Below are positions 9,388 to 16,263 of a stretch of DNA of 20,141 nucleotides, piece after piece. The position numbers and the translations under genes were made by a program. The DNA comes from CAZFBR01 sp035353495 [NCBI: uncultured bacterium]. GTDB lineage: Bacteria > DAOPZR01. Every line of letters starts with the position of its first letter. The first letter of the stretch is position 1. The DNA lies in NCBI GenBank assembly GCA_964517215.1, contig CAZFBR010000037.1:1-20141 (forward strand). Reading direction: 5' to 3'. The notes under the pieces are model-generated. The model had not been told where the DNA came from. It searched no databases and worked only from the letters and a program-made list of their open reading frames with translations.

Positions 9388-10118
9388 TCATCTTCCCCGC
9401 CGTCGACATTCTCGACGGCCAGGCCGTCCGCCTGAAACGCGGCGAATTCCAGGAGGTCCCAGTCTTCGACGCCGATCCGGTCAACGCCGCCCGCCGCTGG
9501 GTCGAGCAAGGCGCCACCTGGCTGCATCTGGTCGATCTCGCCGGCGCCAAGGATGGCAATCCCGTGCATCGCGAGGTCATCCTCGCCATCCGCCGTGAAT
9601 TCCGCCAGGTGAAAATCGAGGTGGGCGGCGGCATCCGCACGCGCGCGACCATGCTGGCCTATCTTGACGCGGGTATCGACCGCATCATCTTCGGCACCAG
9701 CGCGCTCATGGACCAGAACCTGCTGCGCGCCGCCCTCGGCACCTATCCCGAAAGCATTGCCGTCTCGCTGGACGCGCGCAACGGGCTGGTCGCAGTCAAG
9801 GGCTGGACCTCGCTCTCCAAGCTCACCGTGGCCGACGCCGTCACGCAGCTCAAGGAGCTGGGCCTGCAGACGCTGATCTATACCGACATCGGCTGTGATG
9901 GCATGATGGCCGGCCCGAATCTTGACGGTTTGCGGGAAGTCGCCGGCTGGTTCGGCGGCGACCTGATCGCCTCGGGCGGAGTGACGACTCTGGACGACCT
10001 GCGCGCACTGGCCCGGCTGGGCGACTCCCGCGTGATCGGCGCCATCGTCGGACGCGCGTTGTACGAAAATGCCTTCACCCTGGCCGACGCGCTGACGGCC
10101 GCAGCGGGGCCCGCCTGA
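9384..10118 (+). CDS. hisA: Phosphoribosylformimino-5-aminoimidazole carboxamide ribotide isomerase
   Basis: The 244-residue (beta/alpha)8 barrel performs the Amadori isomerisation of ProFAR to PRFAR, the substrate of HisFH. The two-fold repeated half-barrel layout is visible: FPAVDILDG with catalytic Asp8, then VSLDAR with Asp130. Phosphate-binding loops VGGGIRT and IASGGVTT lie in equivalent positions, and [14 protein letters not shown] is characteristic. Two catalytic Asp residues and gene context separate it from HisF. It overlaps hisH at its start and hisF at its stop (TGATG), indicating tight translational coupling. No tryptophan-pathway gene is nearby, so there is no local reason to suspect a bifunctional PriA. 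Confidence 0.97.
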   Translation: MIIFPAVDILDGQAVRLKRGEFQEVPVFDADPVNAARRWVEQGATWLHLVDLAGAKDGNPVHREVILAIRREFRQVKIEVGGGIRTRATMLAYLDAGIDRIIFGTSALMDQNLLRAALGTYPESIAVSLDARNGLVAVKGWTSLSKLTVADAVTQLKELGLQTLIYTDIGCDGMMAGPNLDGLREVAGWFGGDLIASGGVTTLDDLRALARLGDSRVIGAIVGRALYENAFTLADALTAAAGPA

Positions 10119-10876
10119 TGCTCGCCCCGCGCATCATTCCCTGCCTTGACGTCGATGCCGGACGCGTGGTCAAGGGGGTGAAGTTCGTCGCCATCCGCGA
10201 TGCGGGCGACCCCGTGGCGGTGGCGGCGGAGTACGACCGCCAGGGAGCGGACGAGCTGGTCTTTCTCGATATCACCGCCTCGCATGAGCAGCGCGGCATC
10301 ATGTTCGACGTCGCGCGCACCGTGGCCGAGACCATTTTCCTCCCTTTCACCGTCGGCGGCGGGCTGCGCAGCACGGATGATATCCGGGCCATGCTCGCCG
10401 CCGGCGCGGACAAGGTCTCGCTCAACACCGCCGCGGTGCAGCGGCCGGACCTCATCAGCGAAGGCGCGGAACGTTTCGGCGCGCAATGCATTGTCGTCGC
10501 CATCGACGCCAAGCAGGTCGCGCCCGGGCGCTGGGAGGTTTTCATCCACGGCGGCCGCACCCCGGTCGGGAAGGACGCGGTGGCGTGGGCGCGCGAAGCG
10601 GAGGCGCGCGGGGCCGGCGAGATCCTGCTCACCTCGATGGACCGCGACGGCTGCAAGGACGGGTTTGATCTCGGGCTGACCCGCGCGGTCAGCGACGCGG
10701 TCGGCATCCCGGTCATCGCCTCGGGCGGTGCCGGCACGGTCGAGCATCTGCGCGCCGGCCTGCAGGAGGGGGGCGCCGCCGCCGTGCTCGCCGCCTCCAT
10801 CTTCCATTACAGGGAAACCACCGTCGGCGAGGTCAAGCGTGCCCTGGCCGCGCAGGGCGTTCCAGTCCGGCTGTGA
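10118..10876 (+). CDS. hisF: Imidazole glycerol phosphate synthase, cyclase subunit
   Basis: The 252-residue (beta/alpha)8 barrel uses ammonia from HisH to convert PRFAR into imidazole glycerol phosphate and AICAR. Signatures are [16 protein letters not shown] with Asp11, [23 protein letters not shown] with Asp130, [24 protein letters not shown] and VIASGGAGT. The length is standard. Its ATG shares one base with the hisA stop. It is the last recognisable his gene. hisI, hisE and hisG do not follow, and the next gene is 126 bases away. Confidence 0.97.
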   Translation: MLAPRIIPCLDVDAGRVVKGVKFVAIRDAGDPVAVAAEYDRQGADELVFLDITASHEQRGIMFDVARTVAETIFLPFTVGGGLRSTDDIRAMLAAGADKVSLNTAAVQRPDLISEGAERFGAQCIVVAIDAKQVAPGRWEVFIHGGRTPVGKDAVAWAREAEARGAGEILLTSMDRDGCKDGFDLGLTRAVSDAVGIPVIASGGAGTVEHLRAGLQEGGAAAVLAASIFHYRETTVGEVKRALAAQGVPVRL

Positions 10877-11002
10877 CAACCCTGCCGACGACCAGCGGCA
10901 GTCCGGCCGCGCCTGCTTCGTCCGGACCGGTGGCCGATTGCCCCGCGGTCGGCGGCCACACCGCGCGCGCGCCGCGCGAGTCCCCGGCGCAACGGTAGGC
11001 CC

Positions 11003-11827
11003 ATGGCGGCGATTGATCTGCTGCTCTCCTCCGCGACCGTCAACCACTACGGCTTGAACCGCGCCTTTGAACTGGCGCGCCAGCTGGGGCTGGACGGGAT
11101 TGAGCTGTATGTCGACGAGCGGGCTGATACGCGCCAGCTCGACTATATCCGCCGGCTCATGGAGGACTGTTTCATCCGCGTGCCCGTGGTGCACGCCCCG
11201 CGCCCCGGCGCGCGCTACCCTGCCGCCGACGGCACCTGGGACCTGCGCCTGCAGTTCGCGCGCGACCTGGCCGCGGCACTGGGGGCCGGACTGGTGGTCA
11301 CCCATCCCCCCCAGTATGACGAGGCGGCCGGCGATCCGGCCGGCCTGCAGTTTGCCGCGGGGGTGCCGGTGGCAATCGAACTGATGTCGCGCCAGACCCG
11401 TTCGTTCTGCGGTTTTACCTTCACCCGCAGGCGCTGGCGCCGGGGGTTGCCGCGCGACTGGTCCGCACTGCCGGCGGTCGTGTTCGACACCACCCACGTC
11501 GGCAGCTGGAGCCCTGATCTGGTCACCGCCTGGCGCGAGCAGGCGCCGCGAGTCAAACACATTCATCTGTCGAACCTCGACGGTCGCGCGTGGCACCTGC
11601 CGCCGCAGCTCGGCCGGTTGCCGCTGCGCGAGTTTCTTGCCGCCGTGGTCGATACCCGCTACCGCGGCACCATATCGCTCGAGCTCGCGCCGCACACCAT
11701 CGGCGGCTACGAGCTCACCCGCGTGGCCGCCACCCTGGCCGAAAGCGTCACCTTTGTCCGCACCGCGCTGGTGCAGGCCTTCGCCGCGCGCCAGCGGTCG
11801 CGAGCCGAATCCGGCGGCGGGCGATAG
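11003..11827 (+). CDS. Sugar phosphate isomerase/epimerase-like TIM barrel protein (AP endonuclease 2 superfamily)
   Basis: The 274-residue protein has no signal peptide. It reads as an xylose-isomerase-like TIM barrel: a first strand with LLLSSATVN, GIELYVDE (Glu34) on strand two, VPVVHAPRP (His64), VVTHPP (His101), VAIELMS (Glu126), VFDTTHVGSW (Asp162, His165), VKHIHLSN (His186, His188) and ISLELAPH (Glu227). These acidic and His residues at strand ends match the usual metal site. The substrate cannot be read from the sequence; members act as sugar isomerases, epimerases or endonuclease IV-like enzymes. The ATG at 11003 has only a weak GTAGG upstream. It is followed one base later by a GH3 lipoprotein, so the pair is probably co-transcribed, possibly as a read-through extension of the his operon. 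Confidence 0.75.
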   Translation: MAAIDLLLSSATVNHYGLNRAFELARQLGLDGIELYVDERADTRQLDYIRRLMEDCFIRVPVVHAPRPGARYPAADGTWDLRLQFARDLAAALGAGLVVTHPPQYDEAAGDPAGLQFAAGVPVAIELMSRQTRSFCGFTFTRRRWRRGLPRDWSALPAVVFDTTHVGSWSPDLVTAWREQAPRVKHIHLSNLDGRAWHLPPQLGRLPLREFLAAVVDTRYRGTISLELAPHTIGGYELTRVAATLAESVTFVRTALVQAFAARQRSRAESGGGR

Positions 11828-11828
11828 C

Positions 11829-13001
11829 ATGTTCCGTTGGTTCTTGCTGTTCGCCGCCGTGCTGGCGGCCGGCTGTTCCGGCGGGCCGGTCGCGCGAACC
11901 GACCGTGTAGCGACGGCCGCGCCCGTTCCCGACGGCCCGGTGATGGCCGACGATGCCGCGCTGGCCCGCGCCGCCGGGCAGTTGCTCATCGTCGGTTTCC
12001 GCGGCACGCAGCTGCCGCCCGATCATCATCTTTGGCGCGATATCCGCGACTATGGCCTGGGCGGTGTCGTCCTCTACGAATACGATGTGCCCGGTGAGAC
12101 CCGGCCGCGCAATATCACCGCGCCGGCGCAGGTGCGCACCCTGACCGCCGCCCTGCAGGCGGCGGCCGCCGCCGCGGGTCAGCCGCCGCTGATCGTCGCC
12201 GTCGACCAGGAGGGGGGGCGGGTCAATCGCCTCCGGGAGGCGTACGGCTTCCCGCCCAGCGTCTCCGCCCGGCACCTGGGCGAACTGGATGACGCCGACA
12301 CTACCGCGTACTGGTCGGGACTCACCGCGCGCGCGCTGCAGGATGCCGGCATCACCCTCAATTTCGCACCGGTGGTCGATCTGAACGTCAATTCCACCTC
12401 GCCCGCGATCGGCGCCCTTGCACGCAGTTTCAGCGCCGACCCGGCCGTGGTCGTCCGCCATGCCGCCGTCGTCATCCGCGAGCACCATCGCGCCGGGGTG
12501 CGGGTCGCCCTGAAGCATTTTCCCGGCCACGGCAGCGCCACCGCCGATTCCCACCTCGGGCTTACCGATATCTCCGCGACCTGGACGGAGCGTGAGCTCG
12601 CCCCCTTCCGCGCGCTCCCCGCGGCCGATGCGATCATGTCCGCGCATGTGTACAATGCCGCGCTCGATCCCGACTGGCCCGCCACGCTGTCGCCGCGCAT
12701 CATCGGCGGCCTGCTGCGCCGCGACGGGCAGTGGGACAAGGCGGTCATCTCCGACGACATGATGATGGGCGCCATCACCCGCCAGTACGGGCGCGCCGAG
12801 GCGGTCGCCCGGGCGCTCAACGCCGGATGCGACCTGCTGATCTTTTCCAACAATGCCCCCGCCGGGTACGAACCCGGGATTGTGCCGGAAGTGGTCGGCA
12901 TCATCCGCGCGCATCTTGCCAGCGGCCTGGTCAGCCGCGAGCGCCTGCGTGACGCACTGCGCCATGCCGCCGCGCTGCGCCTGCCCGTCGCCGCACCCTG
13001 A
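11829..13001 (+). CDS. GH3 beta-N-acetylhexosaminidase (NagZ-like), putative lipoprotein
   Basis: The 390-residue glycoside hydrolase family 3 protein has a short hydrophobic N-terminus ending in LAAGC (Cys16), so it is probably a lipoprotein exposed to the periplasm. Most NagZ enzymes are cytoplasmic. Catalytic features: VDQEGGRVNRL near 125-135, KHFPGHG at 229-235 followed by the DSH dyad (Asp240-His242) used as acid/base in NagZ-type enzymes, and an SDDMMMGA nucleophile motif at 308-315. The likely substrates are beta-linked N-acetylglucosamine or muropeptide sugars. There is no C-terminal domain, as expected for single-domain NagZ types. The lipobox -3 residue is Ala rather than Leu, a slight weakness. 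The ATG at 11829 begins one base after the previous stop. The frame extends upstream inside the TIM-barrel gene but has no signal peptide there. Confidence 0.85.
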   Translation: MFRWFLLFAAVLAAGCSGGPVARTDRVATAAPVPDGPVMADDAALARAAGQLLIVGFRGTQLPPDHHLWRDIRDYGLGGVVLYEYDVPGETRPRNITAPAQVRTLTAALQAAAAAAGQPPLIVAVDQEGGRVNRLREAYGFPPSVSARHLGELDDADTTAYWSGLTARALQDAGITLNFAPVVDLNVNSTSPAIGALARSFSADPAVVVRHAAVVIREHHRAGVRVALKHFPGHGSATADSHLGLTDISATWTERELAPFRALPAADAIMSAHVYNAALDPDWPATLSPRIIGGLLRRDGQWDKAVISDDMMMGAITRQYGRAEAVARALNAGCDLLIFSNNAPAGYEPGIVPEVVGIIRAHLASGLVSRERLRDALRHAAALRLPVAAP

Positions 13002-13022
13002 TCCCGACCTTCACCCCGCCGC

Positions 13023-13051
13023 TTGACGGATGCAGCCGCAGGTAGTATATT
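13023..13051 (+). promoter_or_regulatory. Sigma70-type promoter for the membrane-protein pair
   Basis: TTGACG (13023-13028) and TATATT (13046-13051) are separated by 17 bases, just after the GH3 stop codon. A start near 13058 would give a leader of about 22 bases with GAGGAG (13068-13073) placed 6 bases before the ATG at 13080. Confidence 0.75.
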
Positions 13052-13079
13052 TGCCCCATCTTATATCGAGGAGCGTACC

Positions 13080-14018
13080 ATGGGCGATCCGCTGGTCATC
13101 ATCACCTGGATCTTCGTTGACTGGATCCTGATCGGATTCACCAGTTATGCCGCGCTCTGGCTGCGCTTCCTCGGCGAAATCCCCGAGTACAATTACATCG
13201 GCTGGAGCGCCATCCTGCTGGCGGTGCTGGTGGCCCACGCGCTCGGCTATTTTTCCGCCGGCCTCTATCGCACCACCCGCGAGGAAAGCTATCTGCGCCT
13301 GCTGGTGCGCCTGGTCAAGGGCAATGGCGCCGCCATCGCGCTGGCGATGGTCTTCGGTTTCTTTCTGCGCCGCAGCGAAGCGACCGCCTATCCCACCACC
13401 TGCTTCATCCTGCTCTTCCTGATCAATCTGCTGGCGGTCGGTGCGTTCCGCCTCATTGTCAAGCGAGCGGACGAGAACCATGACTGGATCAACCGCCGGG
13501 TCGAGAACGGGCTGTGGCATGTCAGCGAGATCATTCTTGTCCACCTCGCCATGCTTCTGGCCTACTGGGTGCGGTTCCGCTCGCTCACCTGGCCCGAACC
13601 CGATTTTGCGGATTATGCCGACCATCTGTGGCTGCCGCTGTCGCTGGCCTGGCTGATCGCCCTCATCACCACCAAAGTCACCGTCGTCAGCGACGACGAC
13701 TGGTTCGGGCGCGTGCTCTGGCGCAGCGCCAAAGCCGCGGTCATCGCCACGATTCTCTTCCTGATGTATGCGTTTGTTGTCCGCGAAAACTACGGTGACA
13801 TGCCCTCCACGGTCATTCTGCCGGGCAGTTTCTTTGCCGCCGTCTTTCTCGCGGTCTGGCAGCTCTGCCGCCGCCGCTACCACTGGCTGCTGGAAGTCGA
13901 TATTTTCGCCGTTGATCCCGAAGATGAATGCTGGGACGACGCCCCGGCGGCAAGCCCCGCGCCCGCTGCGGAAAGCGCGCCGGCCTGCAGCTGCGGGTGC
14001 GGCTGCGACAAACACTGA
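13080..14018 (+). CDS. Duplicated polytopic membrane protein resembling the membrane domain of polyprenyl glycosylphosphotransferases
   Basis: The 312-residue protein has about eight predicted membrane helices in two similar halves (about 10-130 and 148-268). Matching landmarks are ALWLRF (25-30) and AYWVRF (161-166); AHALGYFSAGLYRTTREES (52-70) and ALITTKVTVVSDDDWF; then a two-helix hairpin ending in RLIVKR (124-129) and QLCRRR (261-266). The pattern recalls the N-terminal membrane/linker part of WbaP/EpsE-type sugar-phosphate transferases, but no catalytic bacterial sugar-transferase domain follows. Instead there is an acidic and Ala/Pro-rich tail ending in CSCGCGC (Cys303, 305, 307, 309) followed by DKH, a possible metal or cluster site. 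The start is fixed by GAGGAG and the promoter. The molecular role is unknown; the family resemblance is by eye and moderate. Confidence 0.65.
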   Translation: MGDPLVIITWIFVDWILIGFTSYAALWLRFLGEIPEYNYIGWSAILLAVLVAHALGYFSAGLYRTTREESYLRLLVRLVKGNGAAIALAMVFGFFLRRSEATAYPTTCFILLFLINLLAVGAFRLIVKRADENHDWINRRVENGLWHVSEIILVHLAMLLAYWVRFRSLTWPEPDFADYADHLWLPLSLAWLIALITTKVTVVSDDDWFGRVLWRSAKAAVIATILFLMYAFVVRENYGDMPSTVILPGSFFAAVFLAVWQLCRRRYHWLLEVDIFAVDPEDECWDDAPAASPAPAAESAPACSCGCGCDKH

Positions 14019-14042
14019 GCGGTCCCCGCGGCCTGACCGCGG

Positions 14043-15686
14043 ATGCTCTGCTCCGGCCTGCTCCATCATCCGCCTGATTTCCGCTCGCTGACGTCGCTGG
14101 CGCTGCTCTGCGCGCCGCTTGCCGCCCTGACGCTCTCCGGCCGCCGGCTCAGCGCGCGCCGGCACCTGCTTCTGGCGCTGCTCACTGCTGCCGGCCTGGT
14201 CAACGAGTGGCTGCTGCTGCTCGCTGCGGTCAGTGCCTGCCTGTTATGCTGGCGCCTGCCGCCACGCACGCCGGCCGCTGCCGGCTTCCCGGAGCCCGCC
14301 GCCGGGCAGGCCGCGGCTGCCGGAACCGGTTGTCCGGCCGGCGCCGGTCCCCGCCAGTGGCCGGCCCGCCTGCTGCTCGCGCTGCTGGTGGCCGCCATCG
14401 CCAATGCCTGGCTCAACGACGGCGGCGATGCCTGGTGGTGGCTGAATGAAGGGCGGGCGCTTGTCCAGCACGGCCTCGACGGCCGGGAATGGTTCACCGC
14501 CACCGTGCCGGCTGCCGTTGTGCCGCCGAACAACTGGCTCTCCGCCCTGCTCGCCTACCGGCTCTTTGCCGTCGGCGGCTGGCCGGCGCTGCGAATTGCC
14601 GGCGTGCTGTGCGTGTGCGTCCCGGCCTGGTGTGCGCTCCTGCGCTGGCCCCTGTCGTCGCGTCTGGTGCTGGCCACCGTATGCGGCTGGCTGCTGCTGC
14701 ACGACGAGTTCGCGCTGCGTGCGATCATCACCGTCCTGCCGCTGCTGGCGCTCGCGCAATGGCTGACCGCGACGGCGCGCCGCCCGCTCCCCGCCGCCGC
14801 GGCCTATGCCCTGCTCGTCGCGCTGTGGGCCAACTGCCACCTTTCCTTTTTTATCGCCCTGCTCTTTCCCGCCGCCCGGCTGGTTGCCGCGCTCGCCGGC
14901 GGGCGGCGCCCCGACCGCACCGCGCTGGCCCTGCTGGTCGCCGGCGCCGCCGGCGCCTGCCTGCATCCCGCCGGCCCCGGCAGCTATCGCCTGCTGGCGG
15001 ACATGCTCGCCACCCGCGGCACCGCCATCCTCGACATTTTCCAGCCGCCGGCGTTGACCACGGCGGCCTTTGTTCCGGCGCTGCTCTGGTGCGCCGCCGT
15101 CCTGGTCTGCCTGCGCCGCGCGGCGCCGGCCGACCGGCTCGTCGCCGCGCTGCTGCTCGTCGCCTTCCTCGGGGCCCGCCGCAATCTGCTCTTCCTCGTC
15201 CCGGCAACGCTGCCGCTGTTCGCGGCGGCCCCCCTGCCGCGCCGCGCGCCGCGCGCCGCGCTCACCCTCGCCGCGGTGCTCGTCGCCGTGCTGCTGCCGG
15301 CGCCGCACCCGCTCGGTCATCCCGCCGAGGATGCGGCCTATGCCTGGCTCGCCGCGCATGCGCCCGACGGCGTTCCCGTGCTCAACTATTACGCCTGCGG
15401 CGGGCGGCTGGGCTGGCACGCGTCGCCCCGCCGGCTGGTCTTCATCGACGGGCGCAACCACCTCTTCGAGCCGACGCGCGTCTGGCGCGACTATCTCGCC
15501 GTGCATTTTCTCCTGCCCGGCTGGGCGGAGATTCCCGCCCGCTACGGCTGCCGCTACGCGCTGTGGCCGTCGGCGCTGCCGACGGCGCAGGCGCTGCGCG
15601 CGCGCGGCTGGCGCGATCTCCCCGTCGCTGCCGGCGGGCTGGCGCTGCTCGCCGCACCGGAACCGGCCCCGGCCGGCGCGCCGTGA
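14043..15686 (+). CDS. GT-C-like polytopic membrane protein, putative glycosyltransferase
   Basis: The 547-residue, very Ala/Leu-rich protein has roughly ten or more hydrophobic segments. Near 126-145 it carries an acidic DGGDAWWWLNEGRALVQHG motif in a loop, followed by a PPNNWLSALLAYRLF helix. The C-terminal soluble part contains VLNYYACGGRLGWH (near 447), RLVFIDGRN (near 463), VWRDYL, and a final GWAEIPARYGCRYALWPS region. This arrangement recalls a widespread family of dolichyl-phosphate-mannosyltransferase-like membrane proteins whose acidic first-loop motif is catalytic. Donor and acceptor cannot be inferred. It starts 24 bases after the duplicated membrane protein with no visible Shine-Dalgarno sequence, so the start is uncertain and translation may be coupled. 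The neighbour's resemblance to polyprenyl-phosphate sugar enzymes suggests a shared envelope-glycan role, which is inference. Confidence 0.65.
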   Translation: MLCSGLLHHPPDFRSLTSLALLCAPLAALTLSGRRLSARRHLLLALLTAAGLVNEWLLLLAAVSACLLCWRLPPRTPAAAGFPEPAAGQAAAAGTGCPAGAGPRQWPARLLLALLVAAIANAWLNDGGDAWWWLNEGRALVQHGLDGREWFTATVPAAVVPPNNWLSALLAYRLFAVGGWPALRIAGVLCVCVPAWCALLRWPLSSRLVLATVCGWLLLHDEFALRAIITVLPLLALAQWLTATARRPLPAAAAYALLVALWANCHLSFFIALLFPAARLVAALAGGRRPDRTALALLVAGAAGACLHPAGPGSYRLLADMLATRGTAILDIFQPPALTTAAFVPALLWCAAVLVCLRRAAPADRLVAALLLVAFLGARRNLLFLVPATLPLFAAAPLPRRAPRAALTLAAVLVAVLLPAPHPLGHPAEDAAYAWLAAHAPDGVPVLNYYACGGRLGWHASPRRLVFIDGRNHLFEPTRVWRDYLAVHFLLPGWAEIPARYGCRYALWPSALPTAQALRARGWRDLPVAAGGLALLAAPEPAPAGAP

Positions 15687-15777
15687 ATTGTTTTGCGTGC
15701 AGCACCGCTCCCGTCGGAGAATGCCGCAATGCACGCTGCCGGCCACGATTTATTTTTGCCGTTCCGTCAGAAATATC

Positions 15778-15806
15778 TTGACAAGTTTGCAAAGTTGTGA
15801 TAGAAT
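15778..15806 (+). promoter_or_regulatory. Strong sigma70-type promoter of the histone H1-like gene
   Basis: TTGACA (15778-15783), 17-base spacer, TAGAAT (15801-15806), with an extended -10 TG at 15798-15799. The surrounding 100 bases are clearly AT-richer than the rest of the window. Predicted start near 15813; GGGGG at 15841-15845 within a G-rich stretch serves as ribosome-binding region for ATG 15856. Confidence 0.85.
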
Positions 15807-15855
15807 TGAAAAATCGTAAGCAGCAAGTTATCGATCGAAAGGGGGTGGAACAACA

Positions 15856-15972
15856 ATGGCTACGAAGAAGAAGGCAGCGAAGAAGGCAGTGAAGAAGGTC
15901 GCGAAGAAGGCAGTGAAGAAGGTCGCGAAGAAGGCGGTGAAGAAGGTCGCTAAAAAAAAAGCGAAAAAGTAA
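15856..15972 (+). CDS. Histone H1-like lysine/alanine repeat protein (N-terminal part of a probable frameshifted gene)
   Basis: The 38-residue product is about half lysine, with the rest Ala, Val and one Thr. It is built from an eight-residue unit AKKAVKKV repeated three times after MATKKKA and ending in AKKKAKK. This resembles the C-terminal tail of eukaryotic H1 and chlamydial Hc1/Hc2-type proteins, which bind DNA non-specifically through charge. The G-rich Shine-Dalgarno region and strong promoter imply high expression. The zero-frame stop TAA (15970-15972) lies four codons after an A9 run. A DNA-binding-like open frame continues in the -1 frame without a usable start, so this peptide is probably the frame-0 product of a longer gene. 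It is too short for routine gene callers. Confidence 0.8.
   Translation: MATKKKAAKKAVKKVAKKAVKKVAKKAVKKVAKKKAKK
15877..15948 (+). repeat. Three tandem 24-bp repeats encoding AKKAVKKV
   Basis: Units at 15877-15900 and 15901-15924 are identical; the third (15925-15948) differs by one silent A-to-G change. Copy number could vary by slippage in steps of eight residues without changing frame. Confidence 0.9.
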
Positions 15973-15986
15973 TTCGCTCACAGCGA
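15941..15986 (+). other. Candidate programmed -1 ribosomal frameshift site
   Basis: A9 at 15952-15960 contains the heptamer A AAA AAA in the correct phase (15954-15960, zero-frame Lys-Lys codons). AGAAGG (15941-15946) lies 7 bases upstream as a possible Shine-Dalgarno-like stimulator. The zero-frame stop TAA is at 15970. A small stem, TCGCT (15974-15978) with AGCGA (15982-15986), follows. These parts resemble the dnaX-type arrangement, though the stem is short and 13 bases away. A single missing A in the sequence would give the same picture. Confidence 0.5.
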
Positions 15987-16211
15987 TCGCGCGCAAAGGC
16001 CGCCGGGACGAAACGGAAACCGATATTCGCTGATCAGTGGACGGCGGATAAGGTTGATCTCCTTCGCAAGCAGTATCCCAACACTCCGAACCTGGTGGTG
16101 GCAAAAAAACTTGGTATGGAAGTCAGCAGCGTGGTTACCAAGGCCAGCTTACTCGGCTTGACGAAAACCAAATCGTTTGTGGCCGGGCTCAAAGCCCGCA
16201 TGCGCAAGTAA
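15960..16211 (+). CDS. Helix-turn-helix-like DNA-binding domain in the -1 frame of the H1-like gene
   Basis: From the A-run the -1 frame stays open for 83 codons to TAA at 16209-16211. It reads SEKVIRSQRSRAKAAGTKRK as a basic linker, then a compact domain from about DQWTADKVDLLRKQYPN through a VVAKKLGM helix to VSSVVTKASLLGL, and a basic end ARMRK. The W, the L/Y pattern, the short middle helix and the SxVxxKAxxLGL third helix are typical of Myb/SANT-like or other small trihelical DNA-binding domains. The upstream in-frame stop is at 15951, and only an ATT (15972) or an internal ATG (16116, inside the domain) could start it separately. It is therefore best explained as the C-terminus of a fused protein of about 118 residues. 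The function would be sequence-aware or architectural DNA binding. Confidence 0.65.
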   Translation, partial: SEKVIRSQRSRAKAAGTKRKPIFADQWTADKVDLLRKQYPNTPNLVVAKKLGMEVSSVVTKASLLGLTKTKSFVAGLKARMRK

Positions 16212-16226
16212 TATGGGAGGGAGTAC

Positions 16227-16263
16227 AAAGGGGACGCTTCACTGGCGTCCCCTTTGATTTTTT
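16227..16263 (+). terminator. Intrinsic terminator of the H1-like/HTH gene
   Basis: A perfect 11-bp stem, AAAGGGGACGC (16227-16237) with GCGTCCCCTTT (16245-16255), has a 7-base loop. It is followed by GA and six T residues (16258-16263). It starts 16 bases after the -1 frame stop, which supports treating both frames as one transcription unit ending here. Confidence 0.92.

Noticed and set aside
9878-12007. 709-codon minus-strand open frame
   Set aside because: It lies opposite hisA, hisF and the TIM-barrel gene, which carry clear motifs. It is low-complexity and Arg/Gly/Ala/Pro-rich.
14244-15746. 500-codon minus-strand open frame
   Set aside because: It is antisense to the GT-C-like membrane protein, Gly/Arg/Gln-rich, with no domain or ribosome-binding site.
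16213-16257. 14-codon open frame starting just after the HTH stop
   Set aside because: It runs through the terminator stem and has no coding character.
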